64,000 nucleotides of DNA, from positions 71,259,319 to 71,323,318 of the forward strand of contig CP136069.1 of NCBI GenBank assembly GCA_032622095.1, in the 5' to 3' direction. Of the stretch, positions 46,567 to 56,760 are shown piece after piece. The notes beneath the pieces are model-generated. The model saw only the letters and a list, made by a program, of their open reading frames with translations, was not told the origin of the DNA and made no database searches. The stretch is from Siphonodentalium dalli. Its lineage: Eukaryota > Mollusca > Scaphopoda > Gadilida > Siphonodentaliidae. Position 1 is the first letter of the stretch. The number at the start of each line of letters is the position of its first letter. Both the position numbers and the translations under genes were made by a program.

Positions 46567-48350
46567 TATAGGTTACAATACACCAAATACAAATTAGTAG
46601 AGTGATTTCCCCTGGGACCCACAAGCTAGGATCAGCCTAACAAAAATTCTGGCAGCTGAATGGTCAATGATACATGGATGAAAAGTGCACGAAAAAATGC
46701 ACAAAAGTGTTTCCCGACGAGAAACATCAAATATAGCCACATGGTGAACGGTTATGGCTGTGCAAATGGCGAATAATTTATGGGAGATGTTTACCGTGTT
46801 TGTGTTTTTTTCGATGTCATTTTTTTCTCAATTTTAAGGGTAGTGTGACGTTTGTCCAGCTGCAGTGTGACCCAGTACGTTGACAAGTACTTTTGGGTAC
46901 ATTTTCGTGTATCTAAAAGGATGTTCTTTAATTTGTGGAGGGTCAACCCTTCTCCTGCGAATACAGGCCAGTCGGATTTGTTAACACTGAGGCCTATGTC
47001 AATCATTTGGTGTATTGTAACCTATAGTGAAAAATGGTCGTTTTTCAGATTTCTGCTCTGAAATAAGTCCCGTACTCATTATGCCCATGAAACAAATTGG
47101 AAACATAAAGCACGCGATACGACAGCTTATTTGGCGCGGGAGCCGTCCAATAAAATTACAAATTAACCCCTCTGATGCCATTTCTGCTTCTCGTTGTAGA
47201 ACCGAAAATTGCCATTTTCGACCTATTTTTGGGCCCAATGATGCCCCTTTAATGAATGTGAGACCATATTTGTTGGCGCCCGACAACCTAGATGAACGCC
47301 AAGGCAGATTTGTCGGGTTTGGGCACGACATGAGAGTAACGCGTGACGTCAGTATGGACCATACCCTAAAATATGATGCAAAATCGGACCAGATTTGGGT
47401 CAAACGAAGTTGAATTGCCCCTGTTAGATGACAGGTTGACAAAAAAAGCCTACCCTGGAAGTTTGCAGAAATGGTTCGACTATCCAACGTGCACAGATTT
47501 CCGCCAATAAATATATTCTTGTGAAGGGACAATTTTGGTTTTCTGTCGTTTTTTTCGAAAATTGTATAGGTGCGCCCAATGTGAAACCTAAGTGCGCCCA
47601 ATTCGCCTAGCGAATCGTATGGCATATTTTCTGGAAGTGGAATCTACAAGCTATCAGATCGACAACCTGTATGCACATCGTCATTGTTTAATTTGCCAAA
47701 ATGCAACTAAAATGAAAAAAAATGACATTCAAGTCAAGGTAATTTGTTTGCAAATTCAGCTATGGGTGGTGGCAGAAAAGGGTTAAAGTAAGAACACAGA
47801 CATGTTTCGAATCAAATTTAGTTATTTTGACGTGGGTATATAAATGGACGCAATTTCATTCGTTTGGGCGACTTTCTTGTCTTTCCGGTGACCACTATAG
47901 GTTACAATACACCAAATACAAATTAGTAGAGTGATTTCCCCTGGCACCCCCAAGCTAGGATCAGCATAAAAAAAATTCTGGCAGCTGAATGGTCAATGAT
48001 ACATGGATGAAAAGTGCACGAAAAAATGCAAAAAAGTGTTTCCCGACGAGAAACATCAAATATAGCCACATGGTGAACGGTTATGGCTGTGCAAATGGCG
48101 AATAATTTATGGGAGGTGTTTGTGTTTTTTTCGATGTCATTTTTTTCTCAATTTTAAGGGCAGTGTGACGTTTGTCAAGCTGCAGTGTGGCCCAGTACGT
48201 TGACAAGTACTTTTGGGCACATTTTCGTGTGTCTAAAAGGACGTTCTTTAATTTGTAATACTCGTGCAGGGTCAACCCTTTCCTGCGAATACAGGCCAGC
48301 GGGATTTGTTAACACTGAGGCCTATGTAAATAATTTGGTGTATTGTAACC
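46567..48350. mobile_element. Composite insertion: two 452-bp direct repeats around an 877-bp core
   Basis: The segments 46571-47022 and 47900-48350 are nearly identical and in the same orientation. Each begins GGTTACAATACACCAAAT and ends in the inverted complement of that sequence. Between them lies a unique core 47023-47899. The first repeat is flanked by CACTATA / TATAGTG. The outer boundary sits exactly in the receptor frame (CATTCAC | insertion | AAAATCGTTACC, while the intact copy has CATTCACAAAATTGTCACC). A transposon-like pair carrying a passenger, or an LTR-like arrangement, are both possible; no integrase or transposase is encoded. The core keeps long open frames on both strands (208 codons minus at 46999-47625, 128 codons plus) without recognised domains. 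Confidence 0.82.
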
Positions 48351-48492
48351 AAAATCGTTACCAAGGGATTCCACCTCGGTTACGAAATTTATTATTGTCA
48401 AGTCCGGATTCCATATTGACTTTAAAGGTACGATGATTTTTGTAATTCCACCGTGTCCATGTCAACAGACGATCATACCACGAGACAGTGAA
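48351..48492 (-). pseudogene. Receptor piece 2 (loop D to loop A region)
   Basis: It begins FTVSWYDRLLTW, equivalent to FTVTWYDPLLKW in the intact receptor. After an 11-bp deletion the second frame reads SIWNPDLTIINF then ESLGNDF. It joins pieces 1 and 3 exactly. Confidence 0.88.
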
Positions 48493-49966
48493 CAAGAAAA
48501 CCATAGTCAGAAATGGTAACGCCACCAAGATCATATTATTAGCCATAAATAGAAATTATAATAATATGATATAAACTAGCTTTCAAATCCCATGTGGGAA
48601 ATTTGGATACTTCCATATATCAAGTTTTCCCCGTTTCTCTTGTTATACATTACATTCTTTAAGCTGTCTTTTTTATTACACTAGCTTGTGGGCCCGACTT
48701 CGTCCGGGCTGTTTCCCATCTGATTTCCGGCGACCTTGAATTGACTATTTTGAAAGTCAAGGTCAGGTCGGGGTCATGATTTGACCCGTCCAAAACACTC
48801 CCCGGAGAAAAGCACCCCTAGGTAATTAAATTTCGTCGAAATCAGTCCGTTTTACCCGATTTGACCTTGAATTGACCATTTCGAAGGTCAATGTCAGGTC
48901 GGGGTCACCATTTGACCCGTCCAAAACACCCCTTAACAAAAGTACCCATAGGTATCAAATTTCGTCGAAATCAATCCGTCTTACCTGATTTGACCTTTGA
49001 TTGGCCATATTGAAGGTCAATGTCACGTCGGGATCACGATTTGACCCGTCCAAAACACTCCCCGGACACTATTTTTTCAAAATACCAAATGTGTTGACAG
49101 GACTGCCCCTTCCTTAAATATTATAATAGTCTTCAAAACTAACATCCATAAAATAGAATAAAGCAAAACAAGTTTAAAAAATCTATTCCCAAATTTAAAA
49201 AAAAATGATTTTTTTTTTTTTAATCTACCGATCTGCATGCCCGTCCGTTTGATCGCCTATATAATTTATAGCAAAAGTTATAAACATTATTAGCGGCCTT
49301 AATCCCCTGGTTACGTGCATGCTATGACCCCCATGTACACATTTTCAGAGGGGTTCAGTCGTTTTGTCGCCTTTTGACTTACAGACAAACGAACTCAATT
49401 TATTTTTATAATAGTAAAAGTTAATGCTAATATGTCACTCTACATTTGCACGCCTGACACCCCCGTAAAATAAAGTCCATCCTGATTACGATACGGCAAA
49501 CTAACTTTTTATTATTCGATTAATACAAGTCGTTACTCTTTTCATCATTACTATCAATAAAACACGAATTATGCATGCACGCAAGAAACAGGTCTGTTGT
49601 CTTGTGACAAACGCATGGCCAAATAGCCATGGACGTAAATGAGATCGCTGAAATAGCCTACAGGTCTCTTTGAAAAGCCGACGAAATTTCTAACAGATGT
49701 ACACATCGTTTATGAATTTCGTCTGCTTAAGCAGTTAACCAAACTCCAGACAGAGGTATCTCATCGTTTCGGAGCGATAGTGTAGAGGGCGCTTAATGGA
49801 GTTTGGCAGTTAACGCATTCTGTGATAAACACAACGGCACTCTGAACCAACGGCGCATATCGGTACGATTGAGCCAGGGTACAAAACATGATTTTCCCAC
49901 AGTGATACAGTTATACAGGCGATATGAAAAACTGTAAAACAACTTACACCACCTTGTGGCGTAATA
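48493..49966 (-). mobile_element. Insertion in receptor pseudogene, element X copy 1 (1.47 kb)
   Basis: Same terminal sequences as 42966-46508: minus-strand start ATTACGCCACAAGGTGGTGT and end ACTATGGTTTTCTTG. It lies between receptor residues FAVSD and FTVSW. Inside are a ~130-bp tandem repeat (48726-49085), a GGGCCCGACTTCGTCCGGGC block at 48692, and an AT-rich stretch ending near 49425 that recalls 3' ends of some non-LTR elements, so it may itself be composite. Confidence 0.7.
48726..49085 (+). repeat. ~130-bp tandem repeat, three copies
   Basis: CGACCTTGAATTGAC starts copies at about 48731, 48862 and 48991. Each includes GAAGGTCAATGTCAGGTCGG, then ATTTGACCCGTCCAAAACAC and AAATTTCGTCGAAATCA. 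Diverged by 10-15 percent. Confidence 0.88.
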
Positions 49967-50183
49967 AGTCACTAACAGCGAAGTGGTGTGAAATTTCGTC
50001 AAAGTCTCGCAGTGCTTACATGTCGAATTTTATCTCGGCGCCGATTAATTGGTTGGCAGGTAATAAAACTGGGTTATAACCATCTGTTATATTCTCGAAG
50101 AGTCTGTAGTTTTGTGGGTATCTGGTGCATGCGACACCATGTAGAATTTCCAGGAATAGAATAAACTTGTGCTTGTGTTCCAT
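49967..50183 (-). pseudogene. Receptor piece 1: signal peptide and N-terminus
   Basis: The ATG is at 50183. It reads MEHKHKFILFLEILHGVACT, then RYPQNYRLFENITDGYNPVL, then PANQLIGAEIKF, close to the intact receptor. A stop codon follows EIKFDM; downstream ALRDFDEISHHFAVSD stays in the same frame. It ends at the element X junction. Confidence 0.9.
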
Positions 50184-50234
50184 CTTCGGCCACGTCGCTT
50201 TTGTTGCAATCTGTTTCCTATATTAACATTTTTC

Positions 50235-50560
50235 ACTATCACCCCATACATGTATGTCTTGTACCGTGGTTACCTATCACCGACTACATCGTCTAATATC
50301 GTGTAGTTCTGTTTTCTGTTCGAGTATTTGTCAGTATCACACAGATGCTTTTGTACGGTGGTAGCATATCTCCGACCACATACTCTTCTATTGTTGAATT
50401 TTGTTTCCAATTGGAGTGTTGGTCAGTATCACACATGTGCTTTTGTACCGTGCATGGTTATCTATCTCCGATCACATGTTCTGTTATCGTTGAATTGTGT
50501 TTCCTTGTCGAGTGTTTGACAGTATCATACACACATGGCTCTCTACCGTGGTGATCCATG
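50235..50560 (+). repeat. ~95-bp minisatellite, 3.5 copies, upstream of the receptor pseudogene
   Basis: CAGTATCACACATGTGCTTT-type starts occur at about 50235, 50332, 50424 and 50520. They are followed by TGTACCGTGGTTATCTATCT, then CCGACCACAT and TTGAATTTTGTTTCC. It begins about 50 bp upstream of the pseudogene start. Confidence 0.85.
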
Positions 50561-51316
50561 ATGAATGATTTCGCAGCTCGGATGATCGGTGTCACACAGT
50601 TTGTACCGTGGTTGTCTCTTACATGTACCACATGCTCTGATGCATTGAACGTTGTTCGTTGCTCAAGTTTTGTTCGTTTATCACTTGTTTACTGTCGTGC
50701 AATGGTCCTGGTCGTAACTAGCTATGGTTCGATGTGATCAGATGAAACCGACAAGGGAATGACTATGCTAATATTCGCCCACTAACTTCATGATGAACGT
50801 TGATGTAACTGGAATGCCAATTACATAAGTGACAAGATAACTGATTATCCCGAGTTCGAAATAGACGGATTTCATGCTTCAGTATCGAATCGTTGTTTCA
50901 AATATTAATGATGTGAACCGATTAACCTTGGCGCTCGATATTGAGAGGCGGTAGGCGTTCGGACAATTTCGTACTAAACTATTGGCGTTTTAATATTTCC
51001 AATAAAATAATACTTTTATAATATATGCATATGTCATACAGGAACTACCCATGCAGTGGTTCCATTATCTCCTGGAAGGGACATGACAGTTGGTGATTTA
51101 AATATATAAATATATACTGCTCGTCTTCATAAAGTCTGAACAATGCGATCGATGTGATGCGCCCGCCACAAGACCCACGTGCACTCGTGTTAATCGTGCC
51201 ATGAATATCTACTCTGGCTACGCTCGTAGAGATCACATTCCATGCACGGGTTCAAAACCTGGGATCTCGGAAGTAAGCACGTGTTCTGAGTTTCAAAGTG
51301 GCATTTCTAAGTCGTT
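50561..51316. other. No supported gene
   Basis: Nothing I can support; a B-box-like GGTTCAAAACC at 51248 lacks a matching A-box. Confidence 0.4.
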
Positions 51317-52218
51317 TTAACCTTTCCACGACTATCTCTTCCTGAAATTTTGCGAAATCTATGTGACAATGCATTTTCTTATATATGCGAGTCTCCCACA
51401 TGGAGCCTCGCATATATAAGATAAATCATTGGTTTAACATCAGTCTTCACGCACTCAAAGATCGTCTCAGAACCGTGCATAGTAGGTTTTGATTTGAAAG
51501 TCTAAGTAATTGAGATGTATATCTTTAGTTAATGTTTGGCAAACAGTAATCGTATTATGAAGCACTTTGTATTAATTGAAAATTGTGTCCCTCGTGACAT
51601 TGATGAATGTATAATTTATATATAGCATGTATCACTTATTTTGAAATAGCCTATTACTGGACACGAGTACAATCCTATTTATACGTATACATCGTATAAT
51701 GCAATGAATATACAAATCAATACATTTTAGTAGAGCCCCTTGTATGTCTCATGTAGGCAGGAGACTGCTATAATGTCCATCCTCTCAGAAACCTACAATG
51801 TAAAGGCTTTGTGTTGCATCAAACGTCTCCTCGAATTCAGACAGTTGTCTATGGGTTCTGATTCTTTCCACTCTCCCATCAAACCCCTTCACCAAAATCT
51901 CGGTGTCGTAGGTCCACGTTTCTTCGATTAACTTGTCCCTGACATAATGTCGACACATACCTGCCATAAAGGATCTTACTTTTGTTAGGTGCTCGTTGAC
52001 GAAACACCTTTATAAGATGGCTTATTTTTGAACATTGTTTTAGCTCTATAAAACGTTTCCTTGACCGATAGGACACACACTTAACCAGTAGAGATCAATC
52101 GTTTCTCGGGGGTGTACCAATGTACCTTTAACTTGTAAGCCAGTGCATTCTCTTATATATGCGAGGCCCCTGTGGGAGACTCGCTTATATAAGAAAATGC
52201 ACTGGCACAGGATCTTTA
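51317..52218. mobile_element. Double-hairpin TTAA MITE, copy 3, split by a 0.69 kb insertion
   Basis: The left half, with the first CTTATATATGCGAGTCTCCC hairpin, is at 51317-51437. The right half, with the second hairpin and GGCACAGGATCTTTAA, is at 52128-52218. Between them is 51434-52131, bracketed by TTAA on both sides, inserted at the point where intact family members read straight through. Confidence 0.75.
51438..52127 (-). other. TTAA-bracketed insertion containing an exon-like frame (51794-51963, minus)
   Basis: No inverted ends are visible. On the minus strand, a TTTATGGCAG acceptor-like site is followed by an open frame of ~55 codons (CRHYVRDKLIEETW, then VKGFDGRVERI, then HRQLSEFEETFDATQ, then LYIV). 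It ends at GTAG followed by GTTTCT, a possible donor. The sequence reads like real protein, but I do not recognise the family. It could be a captured host exon or a fragment of an unrecognised transposon gene. Confidence 0.35.
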
Positions 52219-53429
52219 ATGATAATCCGAGGTGGGTCTAAACAACCAATCATATAGAAAGTAGAAATGATGATTTGTTAAGTCTCGAAAATTTATATGA
52301 TACTCGGCTATTTCCTCCGTACTTGGTTATGGGCATCTAACCTACTGTTAAAAGACTGTTTGTATTTGACATTGATAAGCCGCTTCAACGTATTATCACA
52401 AGACCTCGAAAATAGCAACTGGGCTCTGTTGAGAATCCCGCGATATATCTTATTCATCTGAGTCTGAGATATTGGCTACGCAGGCTCCACATGAAGTCGC
52501 GACTGCTTGTAGAATGTCAGACACATTAAATGGTAACAAAGTACCGTTAAACAGCTATGGTCTGACATTTAATCAGTCCCAACATCCACTGGAGTTGAAT
52601 GTTGGTTACATAAAACTACCCCCGTGTGGGCCCGGGATATCATAGACCTACAGCCCCATTGCGAGGGGTAAGAATCCCCTAATGTCGCACCCTCTTTGTC
52701 GTGAGGTTCATCCCGTGAGGTGTGGTGTGGGATTCCTAGTAGTACTAGGGCGGCTGTACCACGTGAGGAATCGACCTGTAGGACGACTTAGCTCATGGTC
52801 CATTTTGCTCGTACATCTCTTCAAGACGGATGGTTGAGTTGACCGGTTCTCTCTTGTCTCTTTGGTGTGCGTCAAGATGATTGTTGAATGCTGAATATTG
52901 TATTGGTCACGCCTGTCTCACTGTGGTGAGGCATCGGGAGGCTGCTACATACAGTGGCTAAACGGGTCACCGATTCAGTACCAGTTTTCAAACCGACAAG
53001 AATTCTGATTCGGAGATATCGGCTTAGTTGGTACCACAGGAAAATGGACTAAAATTTCCTTTGCATCGTTATATTTTGACTCTCAATCGGTGCGAACATC
53101 CGCCGGCATTGAAGGTTGGATATATTAAGATATATTTGTCGACAAATAAATGTTCCAACTCCCTTACGATGTTTTCAGTGTCAGGGGAGTGATTATTGCC
53201 AGGAACATTGCAAAGGAAAATAAACCATATGTGCACGCAGTTTTATTTCTGGTCATGACCATAAGATTGTACCACATGGTCCACACGCTGCAATGGGTCG
53301 TCCATTCAACGGTGTAATGCTGAGAAACATCTATCAGATTTCGATGCATAGAAATTAGTTGGTGCTCGACCATCAATTCAAGCAGTCAAATACTCTGCTG
53401 TCTTGTCTACATATATGTGGCTAATGCCA
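52219..53429. repeat. Candidate dispersed repeat (GC-richer block at 52600-52970)
   Basis: GTGTGGGCCCGGGATATCAT through GGCGGCTGTACCACGTGAGG is clearly richer in GC than its surroundings and has no open frame. It resembles untranslated parts of non-LTR elements that I recall from molluscs, but I cannot assign it. The rest of the interval shows nothing. Confidence 0.35.
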
Positions 53430-54290
53430 GCACTCAGACAGACAACAACCAGACCAACACCATTCGTGCATCACAAGCGACACAAATTGACGTAAATGAA
53501 CAGCCAGACCAACATCATTCGCGCATTACAAGCGACACAAATTGACGTAAATGAAATAACTCCTGTCCCACAACCTGTCTCCGGCCATTGGAACGTCTAC
53601 TTTACTGAATATACACCCATTGTTCACAAACAATCAACTCATGTTGAGACATAAACTGTAACAGTCCATTCGTGTTGATGCGATTGATCGAGAACAAAAC
53701 CGCCTGTTGCTTCGAAACAAAAATCGCCAATGTCTCTCCAAAGTTTAGACTCTCAGAATTTGAACTATCAAAATTTGACCAGATGCGTGATGAGAAACGA
53801 TTAACACTATACAAGCCCAAAAAGTATTTCTGGATTGAGGCTGTCGGTTGGGTGAAAGGTGACATTATTGTGTCTCACCCACCCGATCGTCATGTTGACG
53901 CATTGATAAAAGCACATGCGCGATTCATCTAATATTATAAATACCTTACAATGCAAAATGTGATGTTAAAAGCTACTTTACATATTTCAATGTGCAGACT
54001 TGGTAATTCCGTGTTACATATTTGGTATTTATCATGTATTCTTGTGCTACGTTTATACATTTTATAGTGATTGCACAATAGTCAGTTCTTGAATTTATAT
54101 TCTAGTGGAAACATTCCTCACGGATGCTTTTATTTATACATAGCTCGTTGTTTAATCTAATACACTGTCTGATTTCTTTACACAGTTGATTAGCTACGAT
54201 CGTTTTTTTAAACCTGCTTCTGTTCCTGGTCGTGATATGGCCTAGCTGATAAAACGACGTTAAACCACCAATCAATCAATCAATCATACA
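53430..54290 (+). mobile_element. Probable 3' part of a non-LTR element with (AATC)n tail
   Basis: A 55-66 bp tandem duplication (ACAAGCGACACAAATTGACG at about 53476 and 53531) precedes coding-like sequence. One frame reads QIDVNEITPVPQPVSGHWNV. Then, after a shift, an 86-codon frame at 53672-53932 includes PKKYFWIEAVGWVKGDIIVS. An AT-rich 3' region follows, and then GATATGGCCTAGCTGATAAA, CGACGTTAAACCACC and (AATC)n at 54270-54286. A short-repeat tail after ACGTTAAAC is typical of several LINE/SINE families. The coding family is not recognised. Confidence 0.45.
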
Positions 54291-55967
54291 TGGTGGACAA
54301 TCCACTTACGTTATATGGCCAATGTAGTTGCAAGAACAAAGAGATATATATGCACGGTGTTCTGGTCCAGGCCATGAACACGGGAATGGCTCAAAACCAG
54401 TTTCTTCAAACTCTCTCGGGGCTAACTCAGCAACTGATCGTTCATGTCCAATTTAATAGTACAAAAGACAAGTGCACCACATAACAGGGTATCGCCCGCA
54501 AAAGGTGGCCACCAGAGACCAGAAATAATTGTATTGTGTAATTTTGTCACAAATAAACGTAAATTAGACTCATTATCATTAAACGTGAAACAATGAAACA
54601 GTGAAACAATGCCATCAATCAATCTGGGACATTCGACGTTCGGTGCGTAGCCTAATGCTCTATATCGCTATATGGTATCGCCGACTGGTCTGTTCTAAAA
54701 GTAGACAAATAAAGTGTCCCAATTAATCATCTCATTTCATAATAAAATATTCGAAATAAAATCAATATTAATTGATAGAATCCTTTCCGGACAGGGGTCT
54801 TCAATTCATATCTACTATTGTGTACCCACACAACTATTTCATATTTGTTATTTAAAGAGATAATCCATTTCGAAACAAGGGTTATTTCTTATTATTTAAT
54901 CCGTCATTCCACAAGAGAGCCACCATAAGTAGAAGGTATAAGTATAAAAGGAGCGAAAACCTTTGAGATTATTACCGACGAAAAAATAAAGTTGGAATGC
55001 TGTCAATCAAACATCCAATTATCTAATGATCAAATGTTGTCGTGAACTCGTCGTCGATCTACTGACCACTCCATTGAATTCGTCGTTGATCAACTGACCA
55101 CTCCACTGTGACAGCAGATGTTCCAGAAACATTTCGCATGTATACGGTGACACGAGTTGTAAGTTTATGAAACTTCATTTTTTGGATATGTTTGCTGGAT
55201 TGCAGGATCGAGTCCTGTTGATTTTTCTAGTTACTATTCACATGAGTACTCGTGTGTAATTAGCAGTCAATTTAATGGCAGAGAAGTGCTGCCTGAAGGA
55301 TTTTTGATGCAGCATCGGAATCCACGTTTATATTGCAGAAAGTATCGAATAATAGTTTTCATGTTACATCATAGGCACGCGGTCATATGGCACGATGCTG
55401 CTATGCGTGCTGTCATTTCAATAGCAGAAGTAATCAAGAAATTTATGTTATCGAGAAATTACTTTAATAGCTAAATTTGTGACAAACAATGGTTTTACAG
55501 TATTATGTGGATTGACAGATTATGATTAGGTTATTACTATAGCACACTATGACAAGTACACCATCTCACTCCGTTTGCGACACGAGTTCACAAGATTCAC
55601 AGGCGATCCACCGTTTCTCTTTAGGTTCTGAGCCGCGGGATGTTTTCCGTTTAGACGGCATGCACTCTGAAATCTGGAGTAATATGTTTATCGAAACAAT
55701 TTGCATGGTTGTTGCCATGATAAATTCCTTGTCACATAAATACCGTTGAAACCATCAACTATGAAGGTGTGTGCCATCAACTAGCTTCCATACTTGTGGC
55801 TAACTAATGACATATCACACCCTTCACTTATTAAAGATGACTCGAAGGCGAGATTTGTGTCTTAGAGCTTACATAAATTCAATTAGCCCGGGCAACATCC
55901 CAAGGAGTGAGTATTATCATGGGAAAGATTACGATCGCGAGAATGTAAATGATGCAATCACCATTGG
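54291..55967. other. No supported gene; dispersed repeat at 54744-54815
   Basis: ATTCGAAATAAAATCAATAT then TAATTGATAGAA at 54744 recurs at 63731 with ~80 percent similarity over about 80 bp. Short open frames elsewhere show no recognisable domain. Confidence 0.45.
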
Positions 55968-56478
55968 CACCGGTTAAGTGGTCCTGCTAATATGCTATGA
56001 TGCTGGTGGGTCCTGCTGAATTGATATGAAGCTGTTACGGCAAATTGATGCTGTTAAGAAAAAGTATCGTTATGTTTTCTAAAGTTGTCATTTTCGCGGT
56101 GATTGGATAATCTGAACATATCGAGGAAAAGTGTGTCAAACATTTAAAAAACTTATATATTGCGAAATATTTTAATACTGGTTGTACTAGTTTTTGCAAA
56201 TAGACTATAATCAAGATGGTTATTTACGTCGTTTTTGCAAACACCGACGCAGCCATTCTTTAAGTTTAAAAAAATGTATCAATGATCTTGAATGTTTCAT
56301 ACAGTCACTGGACTTTTCTCAAATCGCTTGATTCAGCCAAACACCGCGAAAATTAGAACTTTATAAAATATATCGGTACTCTTTGCGTAGCAGCATCCAT
56401 TTGCCCTAACAGCACCATAGTAATTCAGCAGGACATCCAACATCATAGCAGATAAGCAGGACCACTTCACCAGGGGTG
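55968..56478. mobile_element. Inverted-repeat MITE with GTGGTCCTGCT ends, copy 2
   Basis: Left GGTTAAGTGGTCCTGCTAAT and right complement ending CACTTCACCAGGGGTG; inner arms TATCGTTATGTTTTCTAAAG / complement near 56355-56380. It aligns end to end with 15958-16457. It lies just 3' of the intact receptor. Confidence 0.75.
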
Positions 56479-56583
56479 AATATCCCTCAGTCGGCGTCAA
56501 TTTAATGAGTTCAATGAAATGTTATTCGACGGTTTCTGCAATATATATATATTTCTCCAGTTGCTACAGTATTATTTAATAGC

Positions 56584-56760
56584 ATCGCGGACACCGGTGT
56601 CCCAAAATAAGAGTACGTCATGAAAACAAAACGACTAATTGAGTAGTGCATTCAATGAAGGTAACACTACCAGACTAATAGACATCTTCTCGCCAGAAAT
56701 GGAATAATAATAACCACAACAACATGCGTGAACATAAATAAATACGTCGGTCTGCATCAA
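56584..56760 (-). repeat. 3' flank of the intact receptor, shared with the 59 kb copy
   Basis: CGCGGACACCGGTGTCC, then ATGAAAACAAAACGAC, TTGAGTAG, ATAGACATCTTCTC and ATTATTCCGTCGTGTC all recur in order at 59195-59453, where ~90 bp are added. The tandem duplication unit therefore extended at least 175 bp beyond the stop codon. Confidence 0.85.

Larger units (their letters stand above)
42276..50183 (-). pseudogene. Cys-loop receptor pseudogene cut into four collinear pieces
   Basis: Four segments on the minus strand match successive parts of the intact receptor at 56761-57888 with no overlap and no missing residues at the joins. The order is 50183-49967 (start to FAVSD), 48492-48351 (FTVSWYD to SLGNDF), 46566-46509 (VNVELYHDGLVRWYPGRTY) and 42965-42276 (Cys-loop to the end of M4). 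In the intact gene these join directly (FAVSGY-FTVTWYD, LGDNF-VNVEL, GQTYS-TACHL). The gene was therefore single-exon, and three insertions of about 1.47, 1.78 and 3.54 kb split it. It also has a stop in the N-terminal part, an 11-bp deletion in the second piece, and small indels before M1. It cannot be expressed as a full channel. Confidence 0.9.

Noticed and set aside
46999-47625. 208-codon minus-strand protein
   Set aside because: It runs across the boundary of the 452-bp repeat and the core, has no recognised domain and competes with a 128-codon frame on the other strand; kept only as a note on the composite element.
42276-50183. A four-exon receptor gene with real introns
   Set aside because: The intact paralogue is intronless, gap edges lack GT-AG at the first junction, the gaps have transposon-like shared ends, and the pieces carry a stop and frameshifts.
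51221-51260. tRNA-like B-box GGTTCAAAACC
   Set aside because: No A-box at a proper distance and no cloverleaf could be drawn.
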